Origin: Corynebacterium occultum
GTDB lineage: Bacteria; Actinomycetota; Actinomycetes; Mycobacteriales; Mycobacteriaceae
Direction: 5' to 3'
Assembly (NCBI RefSeq): GCF_009734425.1
Contig: NZ_CP046455.1
Location: forward strand, 1,922,001-1,986,000
Length of the DNA stretch: 64,000 nucleotides
Part shown: piece after piece, positions 1 through 10,532 of the stretch
Layout of the letters: every line of letters begins with the position of its first letter
How positions within the stretch are numbered: the first letter of the stretch is position 1
Made by a program: the position numbers and the translations under genes
The notes under the pieces: generated by a model
Told to the model about the DNA's origin: nothing
The model's database searches: none
The model's input: only the letters and a program-made list of their open reading frames with translations

Positions 1-2225
<2,225 letters not shown>

Positions 2226-2292
2226 GTTTTTCGCCTCCTTGAGTTGTCTCTTGAATTTCATGGTCCACTGACCCAGCTGGACTGAAATCTAA

Positions 2293-2306
2293 CTATAGAC
2301 CTATAG
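2293..2306. promoter_or_regulatory. AmtR box upstream of amtB
   Basis: CTAT-AGACCT-ATAG is an exact match to the CTAT-N6-ATAG core of the AmtR operator. It lies 68-81 bases upstream of the amtB start, within A+T-rich sequence likely to hold the promoter. AmtR represses the amtB-glnK-glnD operon in nitrogen-replete C. glutamicum. Confidence 0.88.
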
Positions 2307-2322
2307 GTATAAATTCCGGTAG

Positions 2323-2336
2323 CTCTACAGGTATAA
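2323..2336. promoter_or_regulatory. Degenerate second AmtR-like site
   Basis: CTCT-ACAGGT-ATAA keeps the spacing of the AmtR core but differs at two core positions. It lies 30 bp from the perfect box, close to three helical turns. The two sites also contain a 13-base direct repeat CTAYAGGTATAAA (2301-2313 and 2325-2337). Confidence 0.5.
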
Positions 2337-2370
2337 AAATTTCAAGGGGAAGCGGTCACCTTGAAAGGCA

Positions 2371-2419
2371 ATGAAAAACCGCGGTGGCCCCAGGTAATCC
2401 TCCCCTGGGGCCACCGCGG
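2371..2419 (-). terminator. Intrinsic terminator of ftsY
   Basis: A perfect 16-bp stem (2379-2394 with 2404-2419) and a 9-base loop follow the ftsY stop. On the minus strand the stem is followed by TTTTTCATT. It separates ftsY from the amtB promoter. Confidence 0.93.
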
Positions 2420-2453
2420 GCCCTACCCCTGATCCAGGGGCATATTCGCTGAC

Positions 2454-4355
2454 TTAACCCAGCAGCGCGTCCACGAAGCCTTCAACCTCGAAGGGTGCCA
2501 GGTGATCCGCACCCTCGCCCAGGCCGACCAACTTAACCGGGACACCCAGTTCCTCCTGCACCTGGAAGACGATGCCACCCTTGGCGGTCCCGTCCAGCTT
2601 GGTCAGCACCACGCCGGTGATGTCGACAACCTCACGGAAGGTACGGGCCTGGATCAGGCCATTTTGGCCGACGGTCGCATCCAGCACCAGCAGCACCTCA
2701 TCCACGGCAGCCTTCTTCTCGACGACGCGCTTGACCTTGCCCAGCTGATCCATCAGACCCGTCGAGGTGTGGAGCCGGCCCGCGGTGTCAATGAGCACCA
2801 CATCAGCCTGTTCCTCAATGCCTCGAGCGACGGTGTCGAAGGCGACGGAGGCGGGATCAGCACCCTCCGCACCCCGGACCGTCTTGGCGCCGACGCGGGA
2901 ACCCCAGGTCTCAAGCTGATCCGCGGCCGCCGCACGGAAGGTGTCGGCCGCACCCAGCAGCACCTTATGTCCCATGGACACCAGGACCCGGGCCAGTTTG
3001 CCCGTGGTGGTGGTCTTGCCGGTGCCATTGACTCCGACGACCAGCACCACCGCGGGCTTACCCTCATAGGGCATCGCCTTGATGGAGCGGTCCAGCTCGG
3101 GGCGGGCTGCCTCGATCAGGGTTTCCCGCAGCATGGCGCGGGCCTCAGCCTCATTGGAGACACCACGTTCGGCGATCTTCTCCCGCAGGCTGTCCACCAC
3201 CCGCATGGTTACCGTGGTACCCAGGTCAGCCATGATCAGGGTGTCCTCGATCTCCTCCCAGGCGTCCTCATCGAGGTCACCGGCGGTGAGGATACCCAGT
3301 ACGCCCTGGCCGATGGCGTTCTGGGAACGGGAGAGGCGACTGCGCAGCTTGCCGATTCGGCCGGCAGCCGGCGCGATCTCATCTCGCGGCGTGGGGGCAG
3401 GTTCCGCCGGAGCATCCGGAACCGGGGTCTGCTCCAGTGCGGCCTCAACCCCCTCCGCGGTCACTGCCGCGGCGGCGGCAGCCTCCTCGGCTTCCTGCTT
3501 GACGACGACCGGCTCAGGCTGCGCGGGGGTCTCCACCGGCGCGGCTTCCACAGGCTCCTCGGCCGGGGTGTCAGTGGAAGTCTCGACCGGCACAATCACG
3601 GGGATGTCGCTGGGCGCTGCGGCAGCCCGGGGCTTCGTTTCCGCCGGAATCTCCGGTGCGGACTCCTCCACCACCTGGTAGGAGGCATTCTCGACAGGTG
3701 CCTCCGGGGCTGATTCCTCCACCACGTGGTAGGAATCATCCTTCGCCGCCGCTTCCGCTTCAGCCAGGTCACCGGCGACCGCTTCGGCCGTCAGTTCCTT
3801 TTCGGCAGGGGTATCAACAGGGGTTTCCGCCGGGGGTTTGACCTCCACCGGCTCGGTTTTCCGGGATGCTGCGTCCGGTGCGGTGGAAACGGCCGGGGCC
3901 ACCTCGGTCTCGGCGTCTGCGCGTTCCTCCATGGCCCGGGTCTCAGCAGCCCGACCCTCAGTGGCTTCGGGAGTTTCGGAAGCCTGCGGGGCCACCGGCT
4001 TCTTCGGGGTCTCACTAACCTCCGGTGCCACCGGTTCCGGGCGCGGCTGGGCCGCCGCCTGGGCATCAGCCTGACTCACCGGCCGGGATCCGCTGGGCTT
4101 GAGGTTCTGGCCGGGCAGGACCTCGGGTTCCTTCTCGGGGGATTTAGCCGGGGCGAAGTTGAATCCACCGGCCGCCTGATAGTTACCGGACTTCTCCTGC
4201 TGGGTGAGCTCCTTGGGCTCATCCTCGGCCGGCTTCTCGAAGCTGACGGTTTTGGATTTGCGACGCTGCATGCCGAAGAGAATGAGCAGCAGGACGATCA
4301 GTAGGAGGACGACGACAATGCCGATTATCAGGACAGTGGTGTTCATGCCCTCCAT
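2454..4355 (-). CDS. ftsY: Signal recognition particle receptor FtsY
   Basis: FtsY is the membrane-associated GTPase that receives SRP-ribosome complexes. The roughly 633-residue product has an N-terminal hydrophobic segment (about residues 5-28), a long Ala/Glu/Pro-rich acidic A domain (about 35-330), then the N and G domains from about 333. The GTPase motifs are visible: GVNGTGKTTTT near 441, DTAGR near 523 and TKLDGTAKGG near 585. A repeated unit SYxVVEESAPE occurs twice in the A domain. The start could be ATG 4355 or ATG 4346; a GTG at 4382 lies inside a hairpin and is less likely. The A domain is long compared with E. coli FtsY, as in other actinobacteria. Confidence 0.96.
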   Translation of the reverse strand: MEGMNTTVLIIGIVVVLLLIVLLLILFGMQRRKSKTVSFEKPAEDEPKELTQQEKSGNYQAAGGFNFAPAKSPEKEPEVLPGQNLKPSGSRPVSQADAQAAAQPRPEPVAPEVSETPKKPVAPQASETPEATEGRAAETRAMEERADAETEVAPAVSTAPDAASRKTEPVEVKPPAETPVDTPAEKELTAEAVAGDLAEAEAAAKDDSYHVVEESAPEAPVENASYQVVEESAPEIPAETKPRAAAAPSDIPVIVPVETSTDTPAEEPVEAAPVETPAQPEPVVVKQEAEEAAAAAAVTAEGVEAALEQTPVPDAPAEPAPTPRDEIAPAAGRIGKLRSRLSRSQNAIGQGVLGILTAGDLDEDAWEEIEDTLIMADLGTTVTMRVVDSLREKIAERGVSNEAEARAMLRETLIEAARPELDRSIKAMPYEGKPAVVLVVGVNGTGKTTTTGKLARVLVSMGHKVLLGAADTFRAAAADQLETWGSRVGAKTVRGAEGADPASVAFDTVARGIEEQADVVLIDTAGRLHTSTGLMDQLGKVKRVVEKKAAVDEVLLVLDATVGQNGLIQARTFREVVDITGVVLTKLDGTAKGGIVFQVQEELGVPVKLVGLGEGADHLAPFEVEGFVDALLG

Positions 4356-4358
4356 AGT

Positions 4359-4399
4359 GGCACCCCGAGCGCGAATTCTCACGCTCAGGGTGCCTTTTT
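4359..4399 (+). terminator. Hairpin with plus-strand T-tract abutting the ftsY start
   Basis: A 13-bp stem (4359-4371 with 4382-4394, including one G-T type pair) is followed on the plus strand by TTTTT. It fits an intrinsic terminator reading against ftsY, so it could stop antisense transcription. On the minus strand the hairpin lies 3 bases before the ftsY ATG and could shape its translation. Confidence 0.55.
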
Positions 4400-4406
4400 C
4401 CTGGCT

Positions 4407-7400
4407 TTAGGCGATGATTCCCGGATATTTCGCCGCCAGGACCATAGCCTCGGCGGAGATCAGGTCACCGGTGACCAGATCCGGAACCAGATCCGCCAGC
4501 TGAGCCCAGCCACGTGCCGCCTTGTCGAGGGTGCGTGATTTACCCATCAGCCCGTGGGCGTGCATACGCGCAGAGAGCGCGAACACCAGGGACACCACCG
4601 GGGCCAGGGCCCAGGCGTTGGAACGATCCTCGGTGTTGACACCGTCGAGCTTGTCGAAACGGATACGTGCCGCGGAGTAGAGGGAACGGTTGGCGCTGCG
4701 CAGGGCGCGCAGCAGGGAAACCGCCGGCTTGATCAGACCCTCACTGGTGAGCAACTCGATCAACTGCTCCCGCTTCTTGAAGGTCTCGAAGACGGCGAGC
4801 AGGCGGGGACTGTCAGCCATGATCGGGCCAGGCACGATGTCCGCGTTGGCGAAGAACATCTGCAGCAGGGTCTCCTGCTGGGACTTCTCCATCTGGGCGA
4901 TCATCACGGTGGACTGGTCAATGCAGGCAGAGTCAAGGGTGGAGTCCCGACCGGTGCCCAGGGTGTTGATCAGCGTCTTGCCGGCGATCTTCTCCAGGCT
5001 GGCCAGGTGGGCCCGGACCGCGGCCTTGGCCTCCCGGGGATCACCGGCCTCGGATTCCGCTTCCAGGGCGACGAAGAGCTCCGGAAGCTGGCCGAGCATC
5101 TCCAAAGATCCGATCCAGGCAGCCCGGTGGGAGTCGGCGGCCCCCTCCCCCACAGCCGAGTCAACTGCGGCAACAGGTTCTGCCGCGGAGTCAGACCCCA
5201 GGACCGCTGCGGCGAGTTCCTCATCCGAATTCCCGGCGGGTTCTGCTGCTGCCCTGCCGAAGGTGATGTTGACCAGGCCGGAGGCGATGATCCGGCCGGG
5301 CTGCTTATCGGCGGGCACGAGGGAGGCGGAAAGCGCTGCCAGCGCGGCCTGCGGCTGGGCCTCCAGAACTGCCTGGATGCTGCCCCGGTTGACTATGCCT
5401 TCGCCACCGTCACTGTCCGCCCAGGCGGCGATATGGTCCCAGAGGACCGGCAAAACCTGTGGGTCGGAGGGCGGTACCTCGCTCTCCCCGGAGAGGAAGG
5501 CGGAGAGTTCCTGCAGTGCAGCTGATTGCTCGGCGAAGTGGCCGGGCTGCTCGGCACGCAGGGCCCCCACCCCGGGGTTGAGCGGGGGACGGAGGTTGGT
5601 GAAGGGGTCCGCGGTGTGCAGCTGAACCAGGAGGGGGCCGGCGTCGATAAGCGCCTCCGGCAGCGGGGTTTCCGGGCCTTCCAGCTCGATGGTGCGGGCG
5701 GCGGCCCAGGGGGCGGTCTCCGGCCAGGCCCAGGCGGCGAGCTGGCGGTCGGTGGCCAGGTCACTGAAGCTCAACTTGCCCTCGACCACCTCGACGGCGG
5801 AGGCGTGCGGGGTGTTGTTGATGGCGGCGAGGAAAACGGTGACCCGCTTATCGCTGCGCAGACAGGTCCACTCGAACTGCAGTCGGCCGGAGGGCAGCAC
5901 CGCGGTGGACGCGGCGATGGCGGCCATCGGGGCTGTCCAGGTGATGCCACCGTCATGGCTCTCCAACTTGATGGAGCGTAGCGGGGAACCATGGTGGTTG
6001 ATGATGGACACCCGCGGGTTGCCCATGTCACCGGTACCGCGGATACGCAGCTGGCCGGAGGGGTCGAACTGGCGCGGACCCAGCTCGAGTCGGGTGGTGC
6101 GCCACATCGGTGGGTAGCTGAGCAGCGGCACCTCGAAAGCCAGCCGCGGCGGGGTGAAACGCAGCGGCAGCTGATCCCCTTCCTCGGTGATGATGCTGAA
6201 ATCGGCACCCGCCTCATCGGGGGCGACGGAAATGCGGCGAGGTTCCACCTCGAAGGGCTTTTCACCACGGCCGACGGTCAGCTGGGCCTCGCTGAGCCCA
6301 CCCAGGGCGGGGATGCGCACCGAGTGGCACAGCCCGGCGATGTCGGTCTGGGTGTACATGCCCTCCACGATGGCGTAGCGGTGGCGGAAGGACTCGTTGC
6401 GGGGGCCACGCAGGCGGATCAGGTATTCACCGACCCAGGGCACCTCATAGGCCTCAGGGTCGAAGATATGAAAGACACCACCGGCGGCGGGCACTGCCAG
6501 CGGCTCCGGTTCGGCGACCTCTTCACCGGCCTCACCGATGCCGGAGTAAGCGGAGATGGACAGGTACCACATCTCCTCGGAACCGGACAGGGTCGGCGGG
6601 AACTCGGCGACCAGGGACTCCGGGTACACCTCCAGCCCGGCGGTGGAACGGATGTCCTTCAGCGCCGGGGCGGGGTGGTGGAAACGGACCCGCTGGCGGG
6701 GGTCGATGCTGCGCAGCTGGTGCATTGCCGAGGGTGACTGCCCGGGGCGCACCACCTGCAGGGAGGCGACCTGTGAGGTCTCGAGACGGCGGCAGATCCA
6801 GGAGTTCCAGCCCTCCACCTCGAAAGACTCGATGACGGGCACCTCATCACCGGTGACCACGTCGACCAGGGTGGCATCAGCCGGGGTGAGCACCAGCAGT
6901 TCAGCGTGGTGCAGGGAAACCTTGTCGCTGAGATTCTGGCCGTTGGCGGCGAAAATCAGGACCGGGTCCTCATTGTCGACCAGGGGCACCACCCAGGTGA
7001 TGCCATTGGTCATGTCCTGGACGGTGGCTTCACGGGTCTGGTGCTCGACGGCCACATCCAGGGCGGCGGCATAGGTCGGCTCACCCCAGGGGCGGCCGGT
7101 GCGGAAGATGCGGGTGGTGCCCTCCAGGGAAACCCGCCAGGAAACCTCTCCCCCGTCGCCCTCCGTGCCGGGAGCGACGCGCTGCTCCGGCAGGCGGAGG
7201 CAGACCTTGCGACGACGGATATCCAGGATCAGGCGGGGGCGCAGCTCACGGGTGGCCACACCCACGGTGTGCTGGCGCCCCGGGGTGCCCACGGGACGTT
7301 CCCGCAGCTCCGCCTCAACAGACTCAGCGACCAGTTCCGGCAGAAACGGAACGAGGTGGGAGCGGTCCCGGTCCAGCCAGGAGGTGGGGTGGGTCGTCGA

Positions 7401-8039
7401 GAAGCGGCGTAGTTCCTGAACCCCGTCGAGCAGGCCGGCCAGGCGGGCCGGAGCCAGCATCGCCACGGCCGCGGTGAGCGGCAGGGCAGGCTGATCTTCC
7501 TCCTCGAGGTCCTCCTCGGCGATCAGCGCCAGGTAGCTGTCATCGACAAGAATCATGGTGACCGCCTCACCGCTGGTGTCGGGGGGCAGCTGGTCGAGCA
7601 GGCTGAGCAGGGTAGCCACCTCGGAGCTGGTGACACCGGCATGGAACGCCAGCAGATCTACCGGATCAGCCGGGCCGGGCACCTCCAGACCGGCCTTGGT
7701 CAGCAGTTCCGGCACCCGCACTGCCACGTCCTCGGTCCAGGAGGCCTGGGGCACCAGACCAAGCCCGACGAGGTACTCCTGGAAGAAGGCATCCCGATCT
7801 AGCATCCGGGAGGCCCGGGAGATGAGGCTGCAGACCGTCATCGCCGGGGTGATCTCGAGCAGGTCCGCCAGATTGGCCCCGGCGGAAACCTGCCGGCTGA
7901 GGAAGGTTCCGAAGAGGCGGTCAAGCCGCTCCAATTCATCGGTGTTGAAACCGGTTTCCGGGAAGTAAGGGTGCTCCGCCAGTCGCTGGGTCAGCTTGAG
8001 CTCGGTCTGGGAGGCCCAGCCGAGCAATGAGTCGGTCAT
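4407..8039 (-). CDS. Large protein of unknown function between ftsY and a SUFU gene
   Basis: I do not recognise this product of about 1210 residues. It has no signal peptide or membrane segments, so it is probably cytoplasmic. Roughly three zones are visible: an N-terminal helical zone (1-250, starting MTDSLLGWASQTELKL), a central zone of short beta-type segments with many Trp/Pro/Gly (about 270-830), and a helical, partly Ala/Glu-rich C-terminal zone (about 850-1210). No Walker, nuclease or protease motif stands out. The start is uncertain: ATG 8039 lacks a clear ribosome site, and GTG 8066 is an alternative. It ends 51 bases before the ftsY start on the same strand. It is not Smc: the N-terminal P-loop and coiled coils are missing. 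A defence or chromosome role is possible but unsupported. Confidence 0.75.
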   Translation of the reverse strand: MTDSLLGWASQTELKLTQRLAEHPYFPETGFNTDELERLDRLFGTFLSRQVSAGANLADLLEITPAMTVCSLISRASRMLDRDAFFQEYLVGLGLVPQASWTEDVAVRVPELLTKAGLEVPGPADPVDLLAFHAGVTSSEVATLLSLLDQLPPDTSGEAVTMILVDDSYLALIAEEDLEEEDQPALPLTAAVAMLAPARLAGLLDGVQELRRFSTTHPTSWLDRDRSHLVPFLPELVAESVEAELRERPVGTPGRQHTVGVATRELRPRLILDIRRRKVCLRLPEQRVAPGTEGDGGEVSWRVSLEGTTRIFRTGRPWGEPTYAAALDVAVEHQTREATVQDMTNGITWVVPLVDNEDPVLIFAANGQNLSDKVSLHHAELLVLTPADATLVDVVTGDEVPVIESFEVEGWNSWICRRLETSQVASLQVVRPGQSPSAMHQLRSIDPRQRVRFHHPAPALKDIRSTAGLEVYPESLVAEFPPTLSGSEEMWYLSISAYSGIGEAGEEVAEPEPLAVPAAGGVFHIFDPEAYEVPWVGEYLIRLRGPRNESFRHRYAIVEGMYTQTDIAGLCHSVRIPALGGLSEAQLTVGRGEKPFEVEPRRISVAPDEAGADFSIITEEGDQLPLRFTPPRLAFEVPLLSYPPMWRTTRLELGPRQFDPSGQLRIRGTGDMGNPRVSIINHHGSPLRSIKLESHDGGITWTAPMAAIAASTAVLPSGRLQFEWTCLRSDKRVTVFLAAINNTPHASAVEVVEGKLSFSDLATDRQLAAWAWPETAPWAAARTIELEGPETPLPEALIDAGPLLVQLHTADPFTNLRPPLNPGVGALRAEQPGHFAEQSAALQELSAFLSGESEVPPSDPQVLPVLWDHIAAWADSDGGEGIVNRGSIQAVLEAQPQAALAALSASLVPADKQPGRIIASGLVNITFGRAAAEPAGNSDEELAAAVLGSDSAAEPVAAVDSAVGEGAADSHRAAWIGSLEMLGQLPELFVALEAESEAGDPREAKAAVRAHLASLEKIAGKTLINTLGTGRDSTLDSACIDQSTVMIAQMEKSQQETLLQMFFANADIVPGPIMADSPRLLAVFETFKKREQLIELLTSEGLIKPAVSLLRALRSANRSLYSAARIRFDKLDGVNTEDRSNAWALAPVVSLVFALSARMHAHGLMGKSRTLDKAARGWAQLADLVPDLVTGDLISAEAMVLAAKYPGIIA

Positions 8040-8473
8040 GTCCGCAAATGGGGTGGTCACATCCACGCTTTCAGGTCCAGGTTCGACACCGCCGGAGTCC
8101 GGTCCCCCGTTTCTCCGGCAGCGATGGGTCAAGAGTTCCACTCTACTGGTCCGGTCCCCGATGCCGGGGAGCGCACCCATGATCACTGAACACAGTAGTG
8201 CCGATCAGGCTCTGATGTGACTTCAGGAGGTCCCCTGGGCCGCCCCAAACCCAGGAAGTTTCCTTCAGTGATATCAATTCACCGCCCCCAGGGGTCACCG
8301 CCCACCTCCCCGGGAAAAAGTGATTGAACCGACACGGATTGCTGGCTCAGGCGCGAAGGGCCGGCCAGCAGGAGGGCCCTGAGGGCATCCCACCCCGATA
8401 TTCTTCAACTCAAAGATTTAAGGTTATGGGAAAACGGCCCCCTCAGTGGCGGGGAACAGGCAGGATGAAGACC
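8040..8473. other. Divergent intergenic region
   Basis: This stretch separates the large minus-strand gene from the SUFU gene. It holds only weak palindromes (for example CCTGGG and CCCAGG arms near 8236-8260) and no recognised operator, RNA gene or confident small gene. Open frames reaching into it from both sides lack ribosome sites. Confidence 0.5.
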
Positions 8474-9640
8474 ATGGGATTCTTTAAGCGCATCTTCGGC
8501 AAGGGTTCGGAAACTGGTTCGGAAACTACTCAGGGACAGGAGACCACAGAACTGGAGCCCGGGAGCGGGGATGCTGGGGCCAACCCGGCGGGGCCGCGCG
8601 GATCCCGGACAGACCCGGAATGGTCCCCAGGTCAGGCCGTGGATGAGCACCTGGCCCGGATCTACCCCAAGAAGGGAAACCTGAAGGGTTGGGAAGCCGC
8701 CACGAACTGGCGGCAGGGTGGGCCGGACCGCCTGGACTTCGTCGCCCCCTACCGCCTCAGTGAACCCCAGCCACACTGGCACTATGTCGGCATCGGACTC
8801 ACCGACACCCAGGGCGAGGTCTTCGAGGAGGGTCACTGCGGCTACGGTCTGGAACTGAGTTTCCGGTTGGCTGACCCAGCCGCCGCCGATCCCACGGCGA
8901 ACCCACCCCAGTGGCCGGTGCAGCTGCTGCAACACCTGGCCCGGTATGTCGCGGACAAAAACACGCCCCTGCGTTCCGGTGACCACCTGAGCTACGGGGG
9001 CCCCTTCACCCCGGCCGGGGACCCCGCCAATCTCAGCGAACTCTTCTTCCTCGAGGATCCGGTGCTCGGCAGCATTGACACACCTGGCGGGAAAATCACC
9101 TTCATTCAGGTCATCGGGGCGACTGAACAGGACCGCGACGACGCCCACAGGTGGAACACCAGGGCACTGATCGCCGCCGGCCGTCCCCTGATCCCCCTGG
9201 GGTTGACCATCCCGGGCCGCCCCGATCTACGCTCCGACCTCCTCGTGGCGGAACAGATCACCGCCGGGCTGGAACGGGAGGGATCCGCCGCCGACTCCTT
9301 CTTCACCGAGCACCTGGAGATCCATCGCGAAGGTGCAGAACGGATCCTCATCGACACCGAATTGCGCATCATCCCGGAACTGCTCGGGGCACTGGACTAC
9401 CGGATCCCCTTCGGACGGCACTTCCACATGATCAATCAGCAGCACCAGACCACCGGTTTCACCCTCTACCCGCCCGGGCATGAACACGCACCAGCAACCG
9501 ATGAGGTCACTCTGCAGGGTGATTCCCGGCTGAATATCGCGCTCAGCGATGAGGTGGACACCGAACTGCGGCAGATTCTCCAGGCCGGGGAGGGGCTCTT
9601 CCCGATGAAAACACTCCCCATCACCTGGCGTTTCCGCTAG
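8474..9640 (+). CDS. SUFU (suppressor of fused) domain protein
   Basis: The 388-residue product carries the bacterial SUFU fold. The N-terminal 60 residues are Gly/Glu/Thr-rich and probably disordered. The domain then shows HWHYVGIGLTD, GYGLELSFRLA, WPVQLLQHLARYV and LFFLEDPVLGSIDTPGGKI in the expected order, followed by a C-terminal region with many charged residues. Bacterial SUFU proteins are known as presumed immunity proteins of polymorphic toxin systems and also as solitary proteins; no toxin gene is adjacent here. The start at 8474 has AGGA eight bases upstream; ATG 8465 is an alternative. The gene stands alone on the plus strand among minus-strand genes, suggesting insertion. Confidence 0.82.
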   Translation: MGFFKRIFGKGSETGSETTQGQETTELEPGSGDAGANPAGPRGSRTDPEWSPGQAVDEHLARIYPKKGNLKGWEAATNWRQGGPDRLDFVAPYRLSEPQPHWHYVGIGLTDTQGEVFEEGHCGYGLELSFRLADPAAADPTANPPQWPVQLLQHLARYVADKNTPLRSGDHLSYGGPFTPAGDPANLSELFFLEDPVLGSIDTPGGKITFIQVIGATEQDRDDAHRWNTRALIAAGRPLIPLGLTIPGRPDLRSDLLVAEQITAGLEREGSAADSFFTEHLEIHREGAERILIDTELRIIPELLGALDYRIPFGRHFHMINQQHQTTGFTLYPPGHEHAPATDEVTLQGDSRLNIALSDEVDTELRQILQAGEGLFPMKTLPITWRFR

Positions 9641-9680
9641 GAGCAGGCACGGTGCCCCGGTTCTTCTCCCCCTGCCCAGG

Positions 9681-9714
9681 GAACTACGACCCCCAAGGTA
9701 TGGGGTTGTAGTTC
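9681..9714. terminator. Hairpin between convergent SUFU and Nudix genes
   Basis: A 13-bp stem with one G-T pair (9681-9693 with 9702-9714) and an 8-base loop lies between the two stop codons. There is no T-tract on either side, so a bidirectional terminator is likely but not certain. Confidence 0.5.
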
Positions 9715-9718
9715 GGGA

Positions 9719-10258
9719 TTAAACCCCCGGCTCCCGGTTGTCCAGCACCCGCAGCAACGGCCCCCAGAGTTCGGCGAGCCGCCCAAACCAGGGCTGCGCC
9801 ATCTGCCCCGACTCCAACCTGCCTTTCACCCCATTCAGACTTGACCACTCCACCGCGGCCACTTCAGCGGGATCCGGATCCAGTTCCGGGGGTGCCTCAA
9901 CGGACTCGAAGGCCACCGCATAGAGGTCGATCAGGGCATCCTCCTCGGTGTAACGGCCTACCGCCACCAGGTCCGCTTCCGACACCCTCAATCCGGTCTC
10001 CTCCCGGAGTTCCCGAACTGCGCCCTCGGCACTGCTCTCCCCAGCAAGCACACTCCCACCGGGAAATTCCCAGGTCAACGGCATGTCTTTTGTGGGTGCA
10101 CGTTTGCTGAGCAGCACCTTCCCATCCGCGCGGTGCACACAGATGGTGGACACCACATGGAAGACACCGGCCGGCCAGTCCTGTTCACCCCGGGAAATGA
10201 CTTCACCCGTGGGGTTCCCGGCGGCATCGGTGAGATCCCAGTACTCAGCCCTCCACAA
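9719..10258 (-). CDS. Nudix hydrolase
   Basis: The 179-residue protein has an intact Nudix box starting GSVLAGE and ending RELREETGL, which fits G-x5-E-x7-REUXEEXGU. The N-terminal part (EYWDLTDAAGNPTGEV) resembles the isopentenyl-diphosphate isomerase-like Nudix subgroup, so a nucleotide or diphosphate substrate is likely but not known. The start is taken as TTG 10258, preceded by AAGGGGG; the upstream frame is the out-of-frame acyP gene. The start overlaps the acyP end by 14 bases, which indicates translational coupling. Confidence 0.85.
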   Translation of the reverse strand: MWRAEYWDLTDAAGNPTGEVISRGEQDWPAGVFHVVSTICVHRADGKVLLSKRAPTKDMPLTWEFPGGSVLAGESSAEGAVRELREETGLRVSEADLVAVGRYTEEDALIDLYAVAFESVEAPPELDPDPAEVAAVEWSSLNGVKGRLESGQMAQPWFGRLAELWGPLLRVLDNREPGV

Positions 10259-10532
10259 AGCCCCGTTCCCCCTTCGGCTCCAACCACTGCACAATGACCT
10301 TGTCCACCGTTCCGGGACGGTGGTGCTCCGCGGGCCGGGTCTCCAGGCGGCGCAACAATTCCTCCGCTGCCGCCCGGGGGCCTTCCGCGACGACGCAGAC
10401 GCGGCCGTCGACAAGGTTTTTCGCCGAGCCTGCCAGGTCGAGTTCCATGGCCTGGCCCCGGGTCCACCAACGGAAACCCACCCCCTGAACATGCCCGTGC
10501 ACCCAGGCGGTCATGCGCACCTGATCACTCAC
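10245..10532 (-). CDS. acyP: Acylphosphatase
   Basis: Acylphosphatase hydrolyses carboxyl-phosphate bonds of acyl phosphates. The 95-residue product has the signature HGHVQGVGFRWWT with the catalytic Arg, and the conserved Asn in SAKNLVDGRV. The GTG at 10532 is chosen because AAGGAGGC lies at the right distance; ATG 10514 is an alternative. It overlaps the transporter stop (GTGAGTGA) and the Nudix start. In M. tuberculosis acyP sits between smc and ftsY; here it is separated from ftsY by the SUFU and large genes. Confidence 0.92.
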   Translation of the reverse strand: MSDQVRMTAWVHGHVQGVGFRWWTRGQAMELDLAGSAKNLVDGRVCVVAEGPRAAAEELLRRLETRPAEHHRPGTVDKVIVQWLEPKGERGFVEG

